DNA of 25,735 nucleotides, taken from contig DDXW01000038.1 in NCBI GenBank assembly GCA_002347285.1, positions 1-25,735 of the forward strand. Direction: 5' to 3'. The DNA comes from Rhodocyclaceae bacterium UBA2250. Its GTDB lineage: Bacteria; Pseudomonadota; Gammaproteobacteria; Burkholderiales; Rhodocyclaceae. Position 1 is the stretch's first letter; each line of letters opens with the position of its first letter. Positions 13,834 through 22,500 of the stretch are shown here, piece by piece. The position numbers and the translations under genes are program-made. The notes under the pieces were generated by a model. That model was not told the DNA's origin. It ran no database searches and was given only the letters and a program-made list of their open reading frames with translations.

Positions 13834-15357
13834 ATGTCCGCACCGATCCAGCAGGAAGACTTCATCCAGTCGATCGCCGACGCCTTCCAGTTCATCAGCT
13901 ACTACCACCCGCTCGACTACATCCAGGCGCTCGGCCGGGCCTACGAGCGCGAAGAAAGCCCGGCGGCCAAGGACGCGATCGCCCAGATCCTCACCAACTC
14001 GCGCATGTGCGCCGAGGGCAAGCGGCCGATCTGCCAGGACACGGGCATCGCCGTGGTGTTCCTCAAGATCGGCATGCACGCCAGGTGGGATGCGAAGATG
14101 AGCGTCCAGGAGATGGTCGATGAGGGCGTGCGGCGCGCCTACAACCACCCGGACAACAAGCTGCGCGCCTCGGTGCTGCTCGACCCGGCCGGCGCGCGGC
14201 GGAACAGCAGGGACAACACGCCGGCGGTCGTGCACTACGAGATGGTGCCCGGCGATCACGTCGAGGTGATCTGCGCCGCCAAGGGCGGCGGCTCGGAGAA
14301 CAAGTCGAAGATGGCGATGCTCAACCCGTCCGACTCGATCGTCGACTGGGTGCTGAAGACCGTGCCGACGATGGGCGCCGGCTGGTGCCCGCCGGGCATT
14401 CTCGGCATCGGCATCGGCGGCACGCCGGAGAAGGCGCTGCTGCTCGCCAAGGAATCGCTGATGGCGCCGGTCGACATCGACGAGCTGAAGGCGCGCGGAC
14501 CGCAGAACCGCATCGAGGAACTGCGCCTCGAGCTGTTCGAGAAGGTCAATGCGCTCGGCATCGGCGCCCAGGGTCTCGGCGGCCTGACCACGGTGCTCGA
14601 CGTCAAGATCCTCGACTACCCGACCCACGCCGCCAGCCTGCCGGTCGCGCTGATCCCGAACTGCGCGGCCACCCGCCACGTCCATTTCCATCTCGACGGC
14701 ACGGGCCCGGCGAAGATCGAGCCGCCGCGCCTCGAGGACTGGCCGGCGGTGACCTGGCAGGCCGACGAGCAGCAGGCGACGCGCGTCTGGCTCGACACGC
14801 TGACCAAGAGCCAGGTCGCCGAATGGCAGCCCGGCCAGGTGCTGCTGCTCAACGGCAAGATGCTCACCGGCCGCGACGCCGCGCACAAGCGCATCCACGA
14901 CCTGCTGGCCAAGGGCCACAAGCTGCCCGTCGACTTCACCGACCGCATCATCTATTACGTCGGCCCGGTCGATCCGGTGCGCGACGAGGTGGTCGGCCCC
15001 GCCGGCCCGACGACGGCGACGCGCATGGACAAGTTCACGCGCATGATGCTCGAGAAGACCGGGCTGATCGCCATGGTCGGCAAGGCCGAGCGCGGCCCCG
15101 TGGCGATCGAGGCGATCAGGGACAACCGCGCCGCCTACCTGATGGCGGTCGGCGGCGCCGCCTACCTGGTCTCAAAGGCGATCAAGGCGGCCAAGGTGGT
15201 CGCCTTCGAGGATCTCGGCATGGAAGCGATCTACGAGTTCGAGGTCAAGGACATGCCGGTGACCGTCGCCGTCGACTCGACCGGCACCTCGGTGCACCAG
15301 ACCGGGCCGCAGGAATGGCAGATGCGCATCGGCAAGATCCCGGTCGTCAAGGGTTGA
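13834..15357 (+). CDS. fumA: Fumarate hydratase class I (Fe-S, FumA/FumB type)
   Basis: This enzyme interconverts fumarate and L-malate in the TCA cycle using a [4Fe-4S] cluster. The three expected cluster cysteines are C67 (ICQDTG), C185 (AGWCPPGILGIGIGG) and C277 (LIPNCAATRHVHF). The N-terminal alpha domain and C-terminal beta domain (from about residue 330, GQVLLLNGKMLTGRDAAHKR) are fused in one 507-residue chain, as in proteobacterial class I enzymes. ATG 13834 is chosen over the in-frame ATG 13792, which lies inside yqhA, because a GAGGGA Shine-Dalgarno precedes it. It is followed after 31 bases by murI; a repeat copy occupies most of that gap. Confidence 0.96.
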   Translation: MSAPIQQEDFIQSIADAFQFISYYHPLDYIQALGRAYEREESPAAKDAIAQILTNSRMCAEGKRPICQDTGIAVVFLKIGMHARWDAKMSVQEMVDEGVRRAYNHPDNKLRASVLLDPAGARRNSRDNTPAVVHYEMVPGDHVEVICAAKGGGSENKSKMAMLNPSDSIVDWVLKTVPTMGAGWCPPGILGIGIGGTPEKALLLAKESLMAPVDIDELKARGPQNRIEELRLELFEKVNALGIGAQGLGGLTTVLDVKILDYPTHAASLPVALIPNCAATRHVHFHLDGTGPAKIEPPRLEDWPAVTWQADEQQATRVWLDTLTKSQVAEWQPGQVLLLNGKMLTGRDAAHKRIHDLLAKGHKLPVDFTDRIIYYVGPVDPVRDEVVGPAGPTTATRMDKFTRMMLEKTGLIAMVGKAERGPVAIEAIRDNRAAYLMAVGGAAYLVSKAIKAAKVVAFEDLGMEAIYEFEVKDMPVTVAVDSTGTSVHQTGPQEWQMRIGKIPVVKG

Positions 15358-15361
15358 TGGG

Positions 15362-15385
15362 CGCCGCCCCACCAGCGCCGAGTCT
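15362..15385 (-). repeat. Dispersed 24-base repeat, copy C (fumA-murI gap)
   Basis: Three mismatches to copy A, in minus orientation. Its end lies three bases before the murI ATG, and no Shine-Dalgarno is visible between fumA and murI. Confidence 0.65.
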
Positions 15386-15388
15386 TTC

Positions 15389-16180
15389 ATGATCGGCGTG
15401 TTCGACTCGGGGCTGGGCGGTTTATCCGTCCTGGCCGCCATCGCGCACGAGCTGCCGCGCGCCGATCTCGTCTATCTCGCCGATACCGCCCACGTCCCCT
15501 ACGGCGACAAGTCGGACGGCTTCATCACCGAACGGGTGCTGGCGATCGGCGAGCATCTCGCCCGCCAGGGCTGCGAGCTGATCGTCGTCGCCTGCAACAC
15601 CGCGACCACCACGGCGATCCAGAACCTGCGCGACGAGATGGCGAGAATGACGCCGCATATACAAGTCGTCGGCGTCGAGCCGGGCGTCAAGCCGGCGGCG
15701 CAAGGATCGCGCAGCGGCAGGATCGCCGTGCTGGCGACGGAAACCACCGCGCGCAGCAAGCGGCTCGCCCAGCTGATCGAAACCCACGCCGCCCACGTCC
15801 GGGTGGAGGTCGTGCCCTGCCCCGGCTGGGCCACCCACGTCGAGACCCTGCAGCCGGACACGCCCGCCTTCCGCGCCGAAGTCGCGGCGAAGATCCTGCC
15901 GCTCCTCGATGCCGGCGTCGACCGCATCGTGCTCGGCTGCACCCACTACGCCTTCCTGATGCCGCTGATCGAGCCGCTGGTCGCCGGGCGCGCCCGGCTG
16001 ATCGACGTCGCCGCCGCCGTCGCCCGCCAGGTGCTGCGCCTCAGGGGCGACAGCCACGCCGCCGGGCGGCTGCGCCTGCAGGCGACCGCGCGTCCCGAGC
16101 GTCTCGCGGCCGCCCTGCCAGCGCTCGGCCTGCAGCCGCTGGCCGCGCGTCTGGCGCAGGTCGAGCAGGTCAGCCCCTAG
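15389..16180 (+). CDS. murI: Glutamate racemase
   Basis: MurI makes D-glutamate from L-glutamate for peptidoglycan. The 263-residue protein has the N-terminal FDSGLGGLSV (D6, S7) and the two catalytic cysteines C69 (VVACNTATTTAI) and C184 (VLGCTHYAFL), with the conserved PYGDKS (38-43). It lies 31 bases after fumA. The only sequence in its leader is the dispersed repeat, which ends 3 bases before ATG. It is convergent with the EamA gene, overlapping it by 11 bases; a small GCCCC/GGGGC dyad (16173-16186) lies at the overlap. Confidence 0.95.
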   Translation: MIGVFDSGLGGLSVLAAIAHELPRADLVYLADTAHVPYGDKSDGFITERVLAIGEHLARQGCELIVVACNTATTTAIQNLRDEMARMTPHIQVVGVEPGVKPAAQGSRSGRIAVLATETTARSKRLAQLIETHAAHVRVEVVPCPGWATHVETLQPDTPAFRAEVAAKILPLLDAGVDRIVLGCTHYAFLMPLIEPLVAGRARLIDVAAAVARQVLRLRGDSHAAGRLRLQATARPERLAAALPALGLQPLAARLAQVEQVSP

Positions 16181-17039
16181 CGGGGCGGCGGGCCAGATAG
16201 ACCACCGCGGCGAGGATCAGGGCGCCGCCGGCGAACTGGACGACGGTGATGGTTTCGCCCAGCACCAGCGCCGCCAGGGCCAGCGTCACCAGCGGCTCGA
16301 GCGTCGACAGCGTCGAGGCATCGGCGGCGCCGAGCTTCTCCAGCCCCTTGAAGAAGCCGAGGATGGCGAGCAGCGTCGAGAAGATCGCGATCGCCAGCAC
16401 CGCCGCCCAGCCGGCCGGGGTCTGCGGCAGCGCGGGACCGGCGACGAACGCCGCCGCGCCATACACCGCCGCGGCGCTGCACATCACGACGGTCGCCGCC
16501 GGCAGCGCGCCGACGCGCGACATCACCCGCTCGCCGGCCAGGATGTAGAGCGAATAGATCAGCGCCGCGCCGATGCCGAGCACGATGCCCGACATTTCGC
16601 TATGCAGGTCGCCGCCGACGGTGAGCGCCGTGCCCGCCAGCGCGACCGCGACCGCCCAGCCGCGCCCGACGCCGATGCGGCGCTTGAACAGCAGCGCCGA
16701 AAAGATCACGACCAGCGCGGGGTAGAGATAGAGCAGCAGCGCCACGACGCCGGCGGTGGCGTGCTGCAGGGCGGCGAAAAAACTGAACGACTGGCCGACG
16801 TAGCCGACCGCGCCCATCGCCGCGACCCACAGCAGATCCCTGCCGCGCGGCCAGCGCACGCCGTGCAGCGCGCCCCAGGCGGCCAGCAGCAGGCCGGCCA
16901 GCGCGAAGCGCAGGAACAGCATCGTCTCGAGGGATACGCCGTCGCGGTAGGCGAGCTTGGCGAAGATCGCCATGGCGCCGAAGCCGGCGGCGGAAACCGC
17001 GATCCAGGCGACGCCGCGCCAGCGGTCATGCGACGTCAT
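16170..17039 (-). CDS. EamA-family (DMT) transporter
   Basis: This 289-residue inner-membrane protein has two EamA repeats of about five helices each: about 8-140 (including AKLAYRDGVSLETMLFLRFALAGLLL) and about 150-285 (including GFFKGLEKLGAADASTLSTLEPLVTLALAALVLGE, the usual EamA repeat end). Family members export amino acids, metabolites or drugs; the substrate cannot be read from sequence. It is the last gene of the minus-strand run, 42 bases after the SlyD-like gene. No Shine-Dalgarno is obvious before ATG 17039. Confidence 0.9.
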   Translation of the reverse strand: MTSHDRWRGVAWIAVSAAGFGAMAIFAKLAYRDGVSLETMLFLRFALAGLLLAAWGALHGVRWPRGRDLLWVAAMGAVGYVGQSFSFFAALQHATAGVVALLLYLYPALVVIFSALLFKRRIGVGRGWAVAVALAGTALTVGGDLHSEMSGIVLGIGAALIYSLYILAGERVMSRVGALPAATVVMCSAAAVYGAAAFVAGPALPQTPAGWAAVLAIAIFSTLLAILGFFKGLEKLGAADASTLSTLEPLVTLALAALVLGETITVVQFAGGALILAAVVYLARRPARG

Positions 17040-17081
17040 GCCGTCAGGCTTGCCGCGGCGGCGTGCGCCGGGCGCGAAGGC

Positions 17082-17570
17082 TCAATGCACGTGGTCGTCG
17101 CCATGGTCATGGATATGACCATGGGCGATCTCGTCCGCGCTGGCGGCCCGCACTCCCGTCACCGTGCAGGTAAACACCAGCGCGAGGCCGGCCAGCGGAT
17201 GGTTGCCGTCGAGGATCACCTTGTCGTCGGCGATGTCGGTGACGCGGTAGAGGACGAAGTCGTCCTCGTCCGCCCCTTCTGCCGCGCCTTCGAGCTGCAT
17301 GCCGACCTCCAGCCCTTCCGGAAAGCTCGCGCGCGGCTCGATCTGCACCAGACCGGCATCGTATTCGCCGAACGCCTCGTCGGGCTGCAGCTTGACCTGC
17401 ACCGACTCGCCGATGCCCTTGCCCTGCAGGGCCTCCTCGATCTTCGGAAAGATGTCGTCGTAGCCGCCGTGGAGATAGATGATCGCCTCGCGTCCCTCAT
17501 CGACCACCGTGCCGTCTGGATCGGTGACGTGATAGTCGAGGGTGACGACGGTATTGCGCGCGATTTGCAT
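17082..17570 (-). CDS. SlyD-like FKBP-type peptidyl-prolyl isomerase
   Basis: The 162-residue protein has the SlyD architecture: a split FKBP domain (about 1-70 and 130-145) with an IF chaperone insert (about 70-130). Family motifs are GYDDIFPKIEEALQGKGIGE (36-55) and DGNHPLAGLALVF (121-133). The C-terminal tail is His/Asp-rich (H150, H152, H154, H156, H160, H162), as in nickel-binding SlyD, but shorter and without the Cys residues of E. coli SlyD. The start has a good AGGAG six bases upstream. It starts 9 bases after bcp, so the two are surely co-transcribed. Confidence 0.92.
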   Translation of the reverse strand: MQIARNTVVTLDYHVTDPDGTVVDEGREAIIYLHGGYDDIFPKIEEALQGKGIGESVQVKLQPDEAFGEYDAGLVQIEPRASFPEGLEVGMQLEGAAEGADEDDFVLYRVTDIADDKVILDGNHPLAGLALVFTCTVTGVRAASADEIAHGHIHDHGDDHVH

Positions 17571-17579
17571 GCCGGACTC

Positions 17580-18071
17580 CTATTTCGCATGTCCGCCCGG
17601 CTGCTGGCCGAGCTGTTTGACCAACTGGAAAACTTCCGCCGCGTGTCCCTTCGGCGAAACGTCGTACAGGGCGTGGCGCACGATGCCCTGCTTGTCGATC
17701 ACGAAGGTGGAGCGGATCAGGCACAGCTTCTTGTGGCCTTCGTGTTCGCGGTAGTGCAGCACGCCGTACTTGCGGCACGCCTCGCCGCCTTCGTCCGACA
17801 GCAGGCGGATCGACAGGCCGTGCTTGTCGCGGAAATCGGCGTGGGCGAGGCAGTCGTCGCGCGATACGCCGATCACGGCGCAGCCGAGGCGGTTGAATTC
17901 GCTTTCATGGTCGGAGAAGTCGATGGCCTCGAGCGTGCAGTAGGGCGTGCCGTCCTTCGGATAGAAGAACAGGACGACATGCTGCTTGCCCAGCAGGGAT
18001 GTCGAGTCGAACATCTCCATGTCGGCATCGGGCAACGTGAATGATGGTGCGGGTTGTCCGGGCTGAAGCAT
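17580..18071 (-). CDS. bcp: Thioredoxin-dependent peroxiredoxin (Bcp/PrxQ family)
   Basis: This 163-residue peroxidase would reduce H2O2 and organic hydroperoxides. The peroxidatic cysteine is C45 in FFYPKDGTPYCTLEA. The resolving cysteine usual five residues later is replaced by Ile50. The alternative PrxQ position after the SRDD...ADF helix is Arg81. Remaining cysteines are C64, C74, C99 and C117, so the enzyme may be 1-Cys or use an unusual partner. ATG 18071 is chosen because GAGAGGA precedes it directly; the open frame extends far upstream only as an antisense-like shadow of the diguanylate cyclase gene. The SlyD-like gene follows immediately. Confidence 0.93.
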   Translation of the reverse strand: MLQPGQPAPSFTLPDADMEMFDSTSLLGKQHVVLFFYPKDGTPYCTLEAIDFSDHESEFNRLGCAVIGVSRDDCLAHADFRDKHGLSIRLLSDEGGEACRKYGVLHYREHEGHKKLCLIRSTFVIDKQGIVRHALYDVSPKGHAAEVFQLVKQLGQQPGGHAK

Positions 18072-18136
18072 TTTCCTCTCCGCGAAGCGATGATCGATTC
18101 TAACCGACGCACCGGGCCGCGCAACGACGGTGCGCG

Positions 18137-19975
18137 CTAAAGCAGATCGCCCTGCGGCCTGTCGCCGCCCTGCAACGGCGAATGGACCCGATAGGTGTTG
18201 CGGCCGCCCGCCTTGGCGGCATACAAGGCAATGTCCGCATTCCGCTGCAATTGCTCGATTTCGCTCCCGTGCTGCGGATAGATGGCGATGCCGACGCAAC
18301 CGGAAATATGGGCCGTGCCGGAATCCAGATAAAAGGGTTCCCGCAACAAGCCCACCGCGCGCTGGGCGATCTGCTCGGCCTCCTCGCTCGTCGCCATCTC
18401 GGACAGAATGATGGCGAACTCGTCGCCGCCGAGGCGGGCGACCGTATCCGACTCGCGGACGCAACTCACCAGGCGCCGCGCCGCCTCGACCAGCAGTTGG
18501 TCGCCTGCCGCGTGTCCGAGGTTGTCGTTGACCTCCTTGAAGAGGTCGAGATCCACCAGCAACAGGGCAACGATACGGTGGTAACGCCTGGCTTGAATGA
18601 GCGCCGTCTGCATCCGGTCGTTGAACAGCAAGCGATTCGGCAAGGCCGTCAGGGCATCGTGATGCGCCTTGTGGTGCAGCAGTTCCTCCGCCTCCTTGCG
18701 CCGGGTGATGTCGTGAAACACGGCCAGGTATTGGCCGGCCGCCTCGCCCGCACCCGTTTCGTCCGTCATGCCGATCCTGGAAATCGAGAGCCGTTCGACA
18801 TAGACATTGCCGTTCTTGTGGCGATTCCAGACCTCGCCCTCCCAATGGCCGCGTTTCTCCAGCGTTTCCCACATCTCGGCGTAGAACTCCGGCGGATGAC
18901 GGCCGGACTTCAGCAGTCCCGGATTGCGCCCCATCACTTCGGCCGGCGTGTAGCCGGTGATCGCCGTGAAGGCGGGGTTGACGCGCATGATGTTGTTGTC
19001 GGCATCGGTGACCATGATCGCCTCGGCCGCATGATCGAACACCGCGCCGGCGATGCGCAGCTCCTGCGCGCGGCGACTGCGTTCGACGACTTCCTGGCGC
19101 AATTCGCGATTGACCGCCTCGATCTCGCGGGTGCGGTCGGCGATCACCTCCTCCTGGGTCAGGGCCACCTGCTGCAGCACGCGGTAATGGCGGCGCACCA
19201 TCGCCGCCACCGCGTGCAGCAGGATCGAAGTGAGCAGATAGCCGCCGACGATCAGCCAGAAATTGTCCAGCCGCCGCGACTTGAGGATGCCCAGCAGGTC
19301 GTTCGCCGGCATCGTCACCGAGATGCCGCCGCGAATGTCGCCGACCCGGTAGCCCTGCTTCTCATGGCAGTCGAGGCAGTGTTGCTTGACGCGCAACGGC
19401 GCCATGTAGCGGTGGGCGGGCAGGATCCTGCCCCCGAAATCGAAGCGCTCGACCAGTTCGAGGAGTTCCTTTCTCCCGGCATCGCTTTCGAAAAGCCGCA
19501 GCGCTCCGGTCTCCCAGCCATCCGCGGCGTTTTGCGGGCGCAGCGGCTTGAGGCTGGTGATATGGAGGCGCACCCCGCTGATCTTTTCCGCGACCTCGGC
19601 GATCTGGCGAGTCATGTAGGCCGGATTGATTTTCGTGAACCGGCGGCCGTCCTGGCCGGTCACGTCGCGCGTCGGATCGTCCCGCAGATACGGGTTGGGC
19701 TGGGTCGCCGCGCTCACCGGCGCATAGACGCCGCCGTGCAAGGCATTCCAGTCGCGCGTCAGCTCGATGAGGGTGAACAGCATCCGGCCTCGCTCCAGGG
19801 CCAGGGACTCGACATGGCGGCCCAGTTGCCGCCATTCATGGAAGCCGAGCAGCAGGAAGAACAACAATGTCAGACCGTAGATCAGCGCCACCGTGCGCGG
19901 ATAATGGTCGCCCCACAGGCCGGGAACCTGCGGCACAGGGACATCGGACATCCGGGAAGCGGGGTTCTCGGCCAT
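18137..19975 (-). CDS. Membrane haem-type sensor diguanylate cyclase (DUF3365-PAS-GGDEF)
   Basis: The 612-residue inner-membrane protein would make c-di-GMP in response to a periplasmic signal. Transmembrane helices at about 28-45 and 239-262 bracket a periplasmic Tll0287-like/DUF3365 domain. That domain contains C200-L-D-C203-H204, a c-type haem attachment motif. A coiled-coil linker (about 268-305) leads to a PAS domain (about 308-425, NPAFTAITGYTPAEVMGR) and a GGDEF domain. The GGDEF signature is intact (516-520), with inhibitory site R507-E-S-D510 exactly five residues before it, so activity with product inhibition is expected. AGGA lies six bases before ATG 19975. The gene is 32 bases after the permease. 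Haem attachment is inferred from the motif. Confidence 0.92.
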   Translation of the reverse strand: MAENPASRMSDVPVPQVPGLWGDHYPRTVALIYGLTLLFFLLLGFHEWRQLGRHVESLALERGRMLFTLIELTRDWNALHGGVYAPVSAATQPNPYLRDDPTRDVTGQDGRRFTKINPAYMTRQIAEVAEKISGVRLHITSLKPLRPQNAADGWETGALRLFESDAGRKELLELVERFDFGGRILPAHRYMAPLRVKQHCLDCHEKQGYRVGDIRGGISVTMPANDLLGILKSRRLDNFWLIVGGYLLTSILLHAVAAMVRRHYRVLQQVALTQEEVIADRTREIEAVNRELRQEVVERSRRAQELRIAGAVFDHAAEAIMVTDADNNIMRVNPAFTAITGYTPAEVMGRNPGLLKSGRHPPEFYAEMWETLEKRGHWEGEVWNRHKNGNVYVERLSISRIGMTDETGAGEAAGQYLAVFHDITRRKEAEELLHHKAHHDALTALPNRLLFNDRMQTALIQARRYHRIVALLLVDLDLFKEVNDNLGHAAGDQLLVEAARRLVSCVRESDTVARLGGDEFAIILSEMATSEEAEQIAQRAVGLLREPFYLDSGTAHISGCVGIAIYPQHGSEIEQLQRNADIALYAAKAGGRNTYRVHSPLQGGDRPQGDLL

Positions 19976-20007
19976 GCAGCATCCTACAACGGGACCGCGA
20001 TGCGGCC

Positions 20008-22500
20008 TCAGCCGTTCCGCAATCCCTCGATCACAGGCGAACGCAGCGTCGAGCGCGCCGCGAGCCAGCCGGCCAGGGCGACGCCCGCTCCGCCGAGCAG
20101 CGCGCCGATCAAGGGCAGCGCAGGAGACGGCGCGTAGGGCAGCTGGAACACCCAGCGCGCCAGCGCGGTGCCGATGGCGGCGGCGCCGAGGCCGGCGAGC
20201 AGACCGGCCAGCGCGCCGAGCGCGACGAACTCGGCGAGCAGGGCCTGGCGCAGTTGCCGGCGCCGGCCGCCGAGGGCGCGCAGCACCGCCAGTTCGTGGC
20301 TGCGCTCGCCGCCGCTGGCTTCGAGCGCCGCATACAGCACCACCAGCCCGGCCAGCAGCGAAAACACGAACACCAGTTGCACCGCGCGCACCACCTGGTC
20401 GAGCGTCGCCTGCAGCTGGCGCATCAGCACGGCGACGTCGATCACGGTGATGTTCGGAAACTGCCGTACCAGCTCGGCGACGAACGGCTCCTGGCCGGCC
20501 GGCAGGTGGAAGCTGGTGATGAAGCTGGTCGGCTGCCCGTCGAGCGTCCCCGCCGGCGCGATGACGAAGAAGTTGACGCGCATCGAATCCCAGTCGAGCT
20601 TGCGCAACGAGGTGATCGGCCCGGCGAAGTCCTGGCCGGCCACCTCGAAGAACAGCGCGTCGCCGAGGCGCAGGCCGAGCGTCTCGGCCAGCCCCTTCTC
20701 CACCGAGAACTGCAGGGCGGCGCCGGGCGCATGCCAGCGGCCGGCGACGACCGCGTTGTCGGCCGGCAGATCGGTGCGGCTCGACAGGTTGAACTCGCGT
20801 TCGACGAGGCGCTGGGCGCGCTCATCCTGATAATCGTTCGGCCCCACCGGACGGCCGTTCACCCGCGTCAGCCGGCCGCGCACCATCGGTTCGAGGCGCG
20901 GCGCGGGCAGGCCGGCCTGCGCGAAAAACCCGGCCACGGCGGCGCGCTGCTCCGGCTGGATGTTGATCAGGAAACGGTTCGGCGCATCGAGCGGCGTCTT
21001 CGCCTGCCAGGCGGCCAGCAGGTCGCTGCGCGCCAGTGTCAGCAGCAGCAGCGTGGTCATTCCCAGCGCCAGCGCGACCACCTGTACCAGCGTCGTGCCG
21101 GCGCGGCGGCGCAGGTTGGCCAAGCCGATGCGCCAGCCGCCGGCCAGCGCGCGCGTCGACAGGCGGCCGGCCAGCAGCAGGATCTGCCCGCACAGCGCGA
21201 ACGCGCCGATGGCGAGAATGAAGCCGGCCAGCACCACACCGCCCAGCCGCGCATCGCCGGCGATCCAGAACATCAGTCCGGCCAGGCAGCCCATGCCGAG
21301 CAGGTGGGAGAAGATGGACAGCGGCTCGACGCTGCCCCATTCACGCCGCAGCACGCGCACGGTCGGCACCGACTTGAGCCGCAGCAGGGGCGGCACGACG
21401 AAACCGATCACCAGCACGCTGCCGACGGCCAGCCCGTGCAGCCACGGCAGCCAGCCGGGCGCCGGCAGCTGCTCGGCGACCAGGCCGGCCAGCAGCTGGT
21501 GGAGCAGGCCCTGCACCAGGTAGCCGAGTGCGCCGCCGAGCAGCGTCGCCGCCAGGCCGAGCAGGACGAACTCGCCGCCGTGGATCAGCAGGATCTGCCG
21601 TTCGCTCGCGCCGAGGCAGCGCATCACGGCGCAGGCGTCGAGATGGCGCTGCATGTAGCGCCGCGCCGCCATGCCGACCGCCACGGCCGCCAGCACCACG
21701 GTCAGCAGCGCCGCCAGCCGCAGGAAGCGCTGCGCACGCTCGATGAGATTGCGGATCTCCGGGCGGGCGTCGTCGAGTCCCTCGAGCTTCTCGCCGCGCC
21801 CCAGTTGGCCGGCCGCCCATCGGCGGAAGACCTCGACCGCGGCGCTTTCGCCGGCGACGTGCAGGCGCCAGCTGACGCGGCTGCCGGGCTGGAGGAGGCG
21901 CGTCGCCGGCAGATCCGCGAGATTGATGATCAGACGCGGCGCGAGCGCGAAGGGATTGATGCCGCGGTCGGGTTCGAGCGTGACGATCGCCGCCACGGCC
22001 GGCGCCAGTTCGCCGACGCGCACGCGCGCGTCGCGGTCGACGCCGAGCATGGTCGCCAGCCGCTCGTCGGGCCAGGCCGTGCCGGGCGCGGGCACGCCCG
22101 CCGCCTCGCCATCGCCGAGTTTCAGGGCCGGTGCGATGCGCAGCGCGCCGCGCAGCGGATAGTCGACCGACACCGCCTTGATCTCGGCGAGCTGCACGCC
22201 GCCGCCCTCCTCCCCGCCCGCCACCATGCTGAGCAGGCTCGCGCTCTCGGCCAGGCGCAGGCCATGCCGCGCGGCGGCGGCGCGGAAGGCCTCGGGCCAC
22301 GGATGGTCGGCCGTCAGCAGCAGGTCGCCGCCGAGCAGCTGGTGCGCCTCGCGCGCGACGGCGCGCTCGACGCGATCGGCGAGGAAGCCGACGCTGGTCA
22401 GCGCCGCCACGGCCAGCACCAGCGCGACGGCCAGCATGGTCAGTTCGCCGGCACGCAGGTCGCGCGCCAGCATGCGCAGGGCGAGGCGCCAGGACTTCAT
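20008..22500 (-). CDS. FtsX-type ABC transporter permease (YbbP-like)
   Basis: This is an 830-residue inner-membrane protein with a YbbP-like layout. It has an N-terminal helix (about 18-40) and a large MacB-type periplasmic domain (DLLLTADHPWPEAF onward to about 250). A first FtsX permease block follows (about 255-400, including RRYMQRHLDACAVMRCLGASERQ), then central helices, a second periplasmic domain, and a C-terminal FtsX block (about 700-825, ERSHELAVLRALGGRRRQL). YbbP-type permeases work with a YbbA-type ATPase; none is adjacent here. ATG 22500 overlaps the stop of the upstream c-di-GMP gene as ATGA, so translation is coupled. A repeat copy lies within it (KLGDGEAA, about residues 127-134). 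Confidence 0.9.
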   Translation of the reverse strand: MKSWRLALRMLARDLRAGELTMLAVALVLAVAALTSVGFLADRVERAVAREAHQLLGGDLLLTADHPWPEAFRAAAARHGLRLAESASLLSMVAGGEEGGGVQLAEIKAVSVDYPLRGALRIAPALKLGDGEAAGVPAPGTAWPDERLATMLGVDRDARVRVGELAPAVAAIVTLEPDRGINPFALAPRLIINLADLPATRLLQPGSRVSWRLHVAGESAAVEVFRRWAAGQLGRGEKLEGLDDARPEIRNLIERAQRFLRLAALLTVVLAAVAVGMAARRYMQRHLDACAVMRCLGASERQILLIHGGEFVLLGLAATLLGGALGYLVQGLLHQLLAGLVAEQLPAPGWLPWLHGLAVGSVLVIGFVVPPLLRLKSVPTVRVLRREWGSVEPLSIFSHLLGMGCLAGLMFWIAGDARLGGVVLAGFILAIGAFALCGQILLLAGRLSTRALAGGWRIGLANLRRRAGTTLVQVVALALGMTTLLLLTLARSDLLAAWQAKTPLDAPNRFLINIQPEQRAAVAGFFAQAGLPAPRLEPMVRGRLTRVNGRPVGPNDYQDERAQRLVEREFNLSSRTDLPADNAVVAGRWHAPGAALQFSVEKGLAETLGLRLGDALFFEVAGQDFAGPITSLRKLDWDSMRVNFFVIAPAGTLDGQPTSFITSFHLPAGQEPFVAELVRQFPNITVIDVAVLMRQLQATLDQVVRAVQLVFVFSLLAGLVVLYAALEASGGERSHELAVLRALGGRRRQLRQALLAEFVALGALAGLLAGLGAAAIGTALARWVFQLPYAPSPALPLIGALLGGAGVALAGWLAARSTLRSPVIEGLRNG
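22099..22122 (-). repeat. Dispersed 24-base repeat, copy D (within the permease gene)
   Basis: One mismatch to copy A (A for C at position 11), minus orientation. It is read in the same frame as copy A: K-L-G-D-G-E-A-A. Confidence 0.7.

Noticed and set aside
16654..16689. GC-rich coding motifs resembling the repeat in the EamA gene (EKLGAADAS region and similar)
   Set aside because: The match is poor at the nucleotide level and explained by the conserved EamA protein motif.
18072..18872. Upstream extension of the bcp frame
   Set aside because: The extra residues are Arg/Gly-rich shadow of the GGDEF gene in another frame; a clear Shine-Dalgarno precedes ATG 18071.
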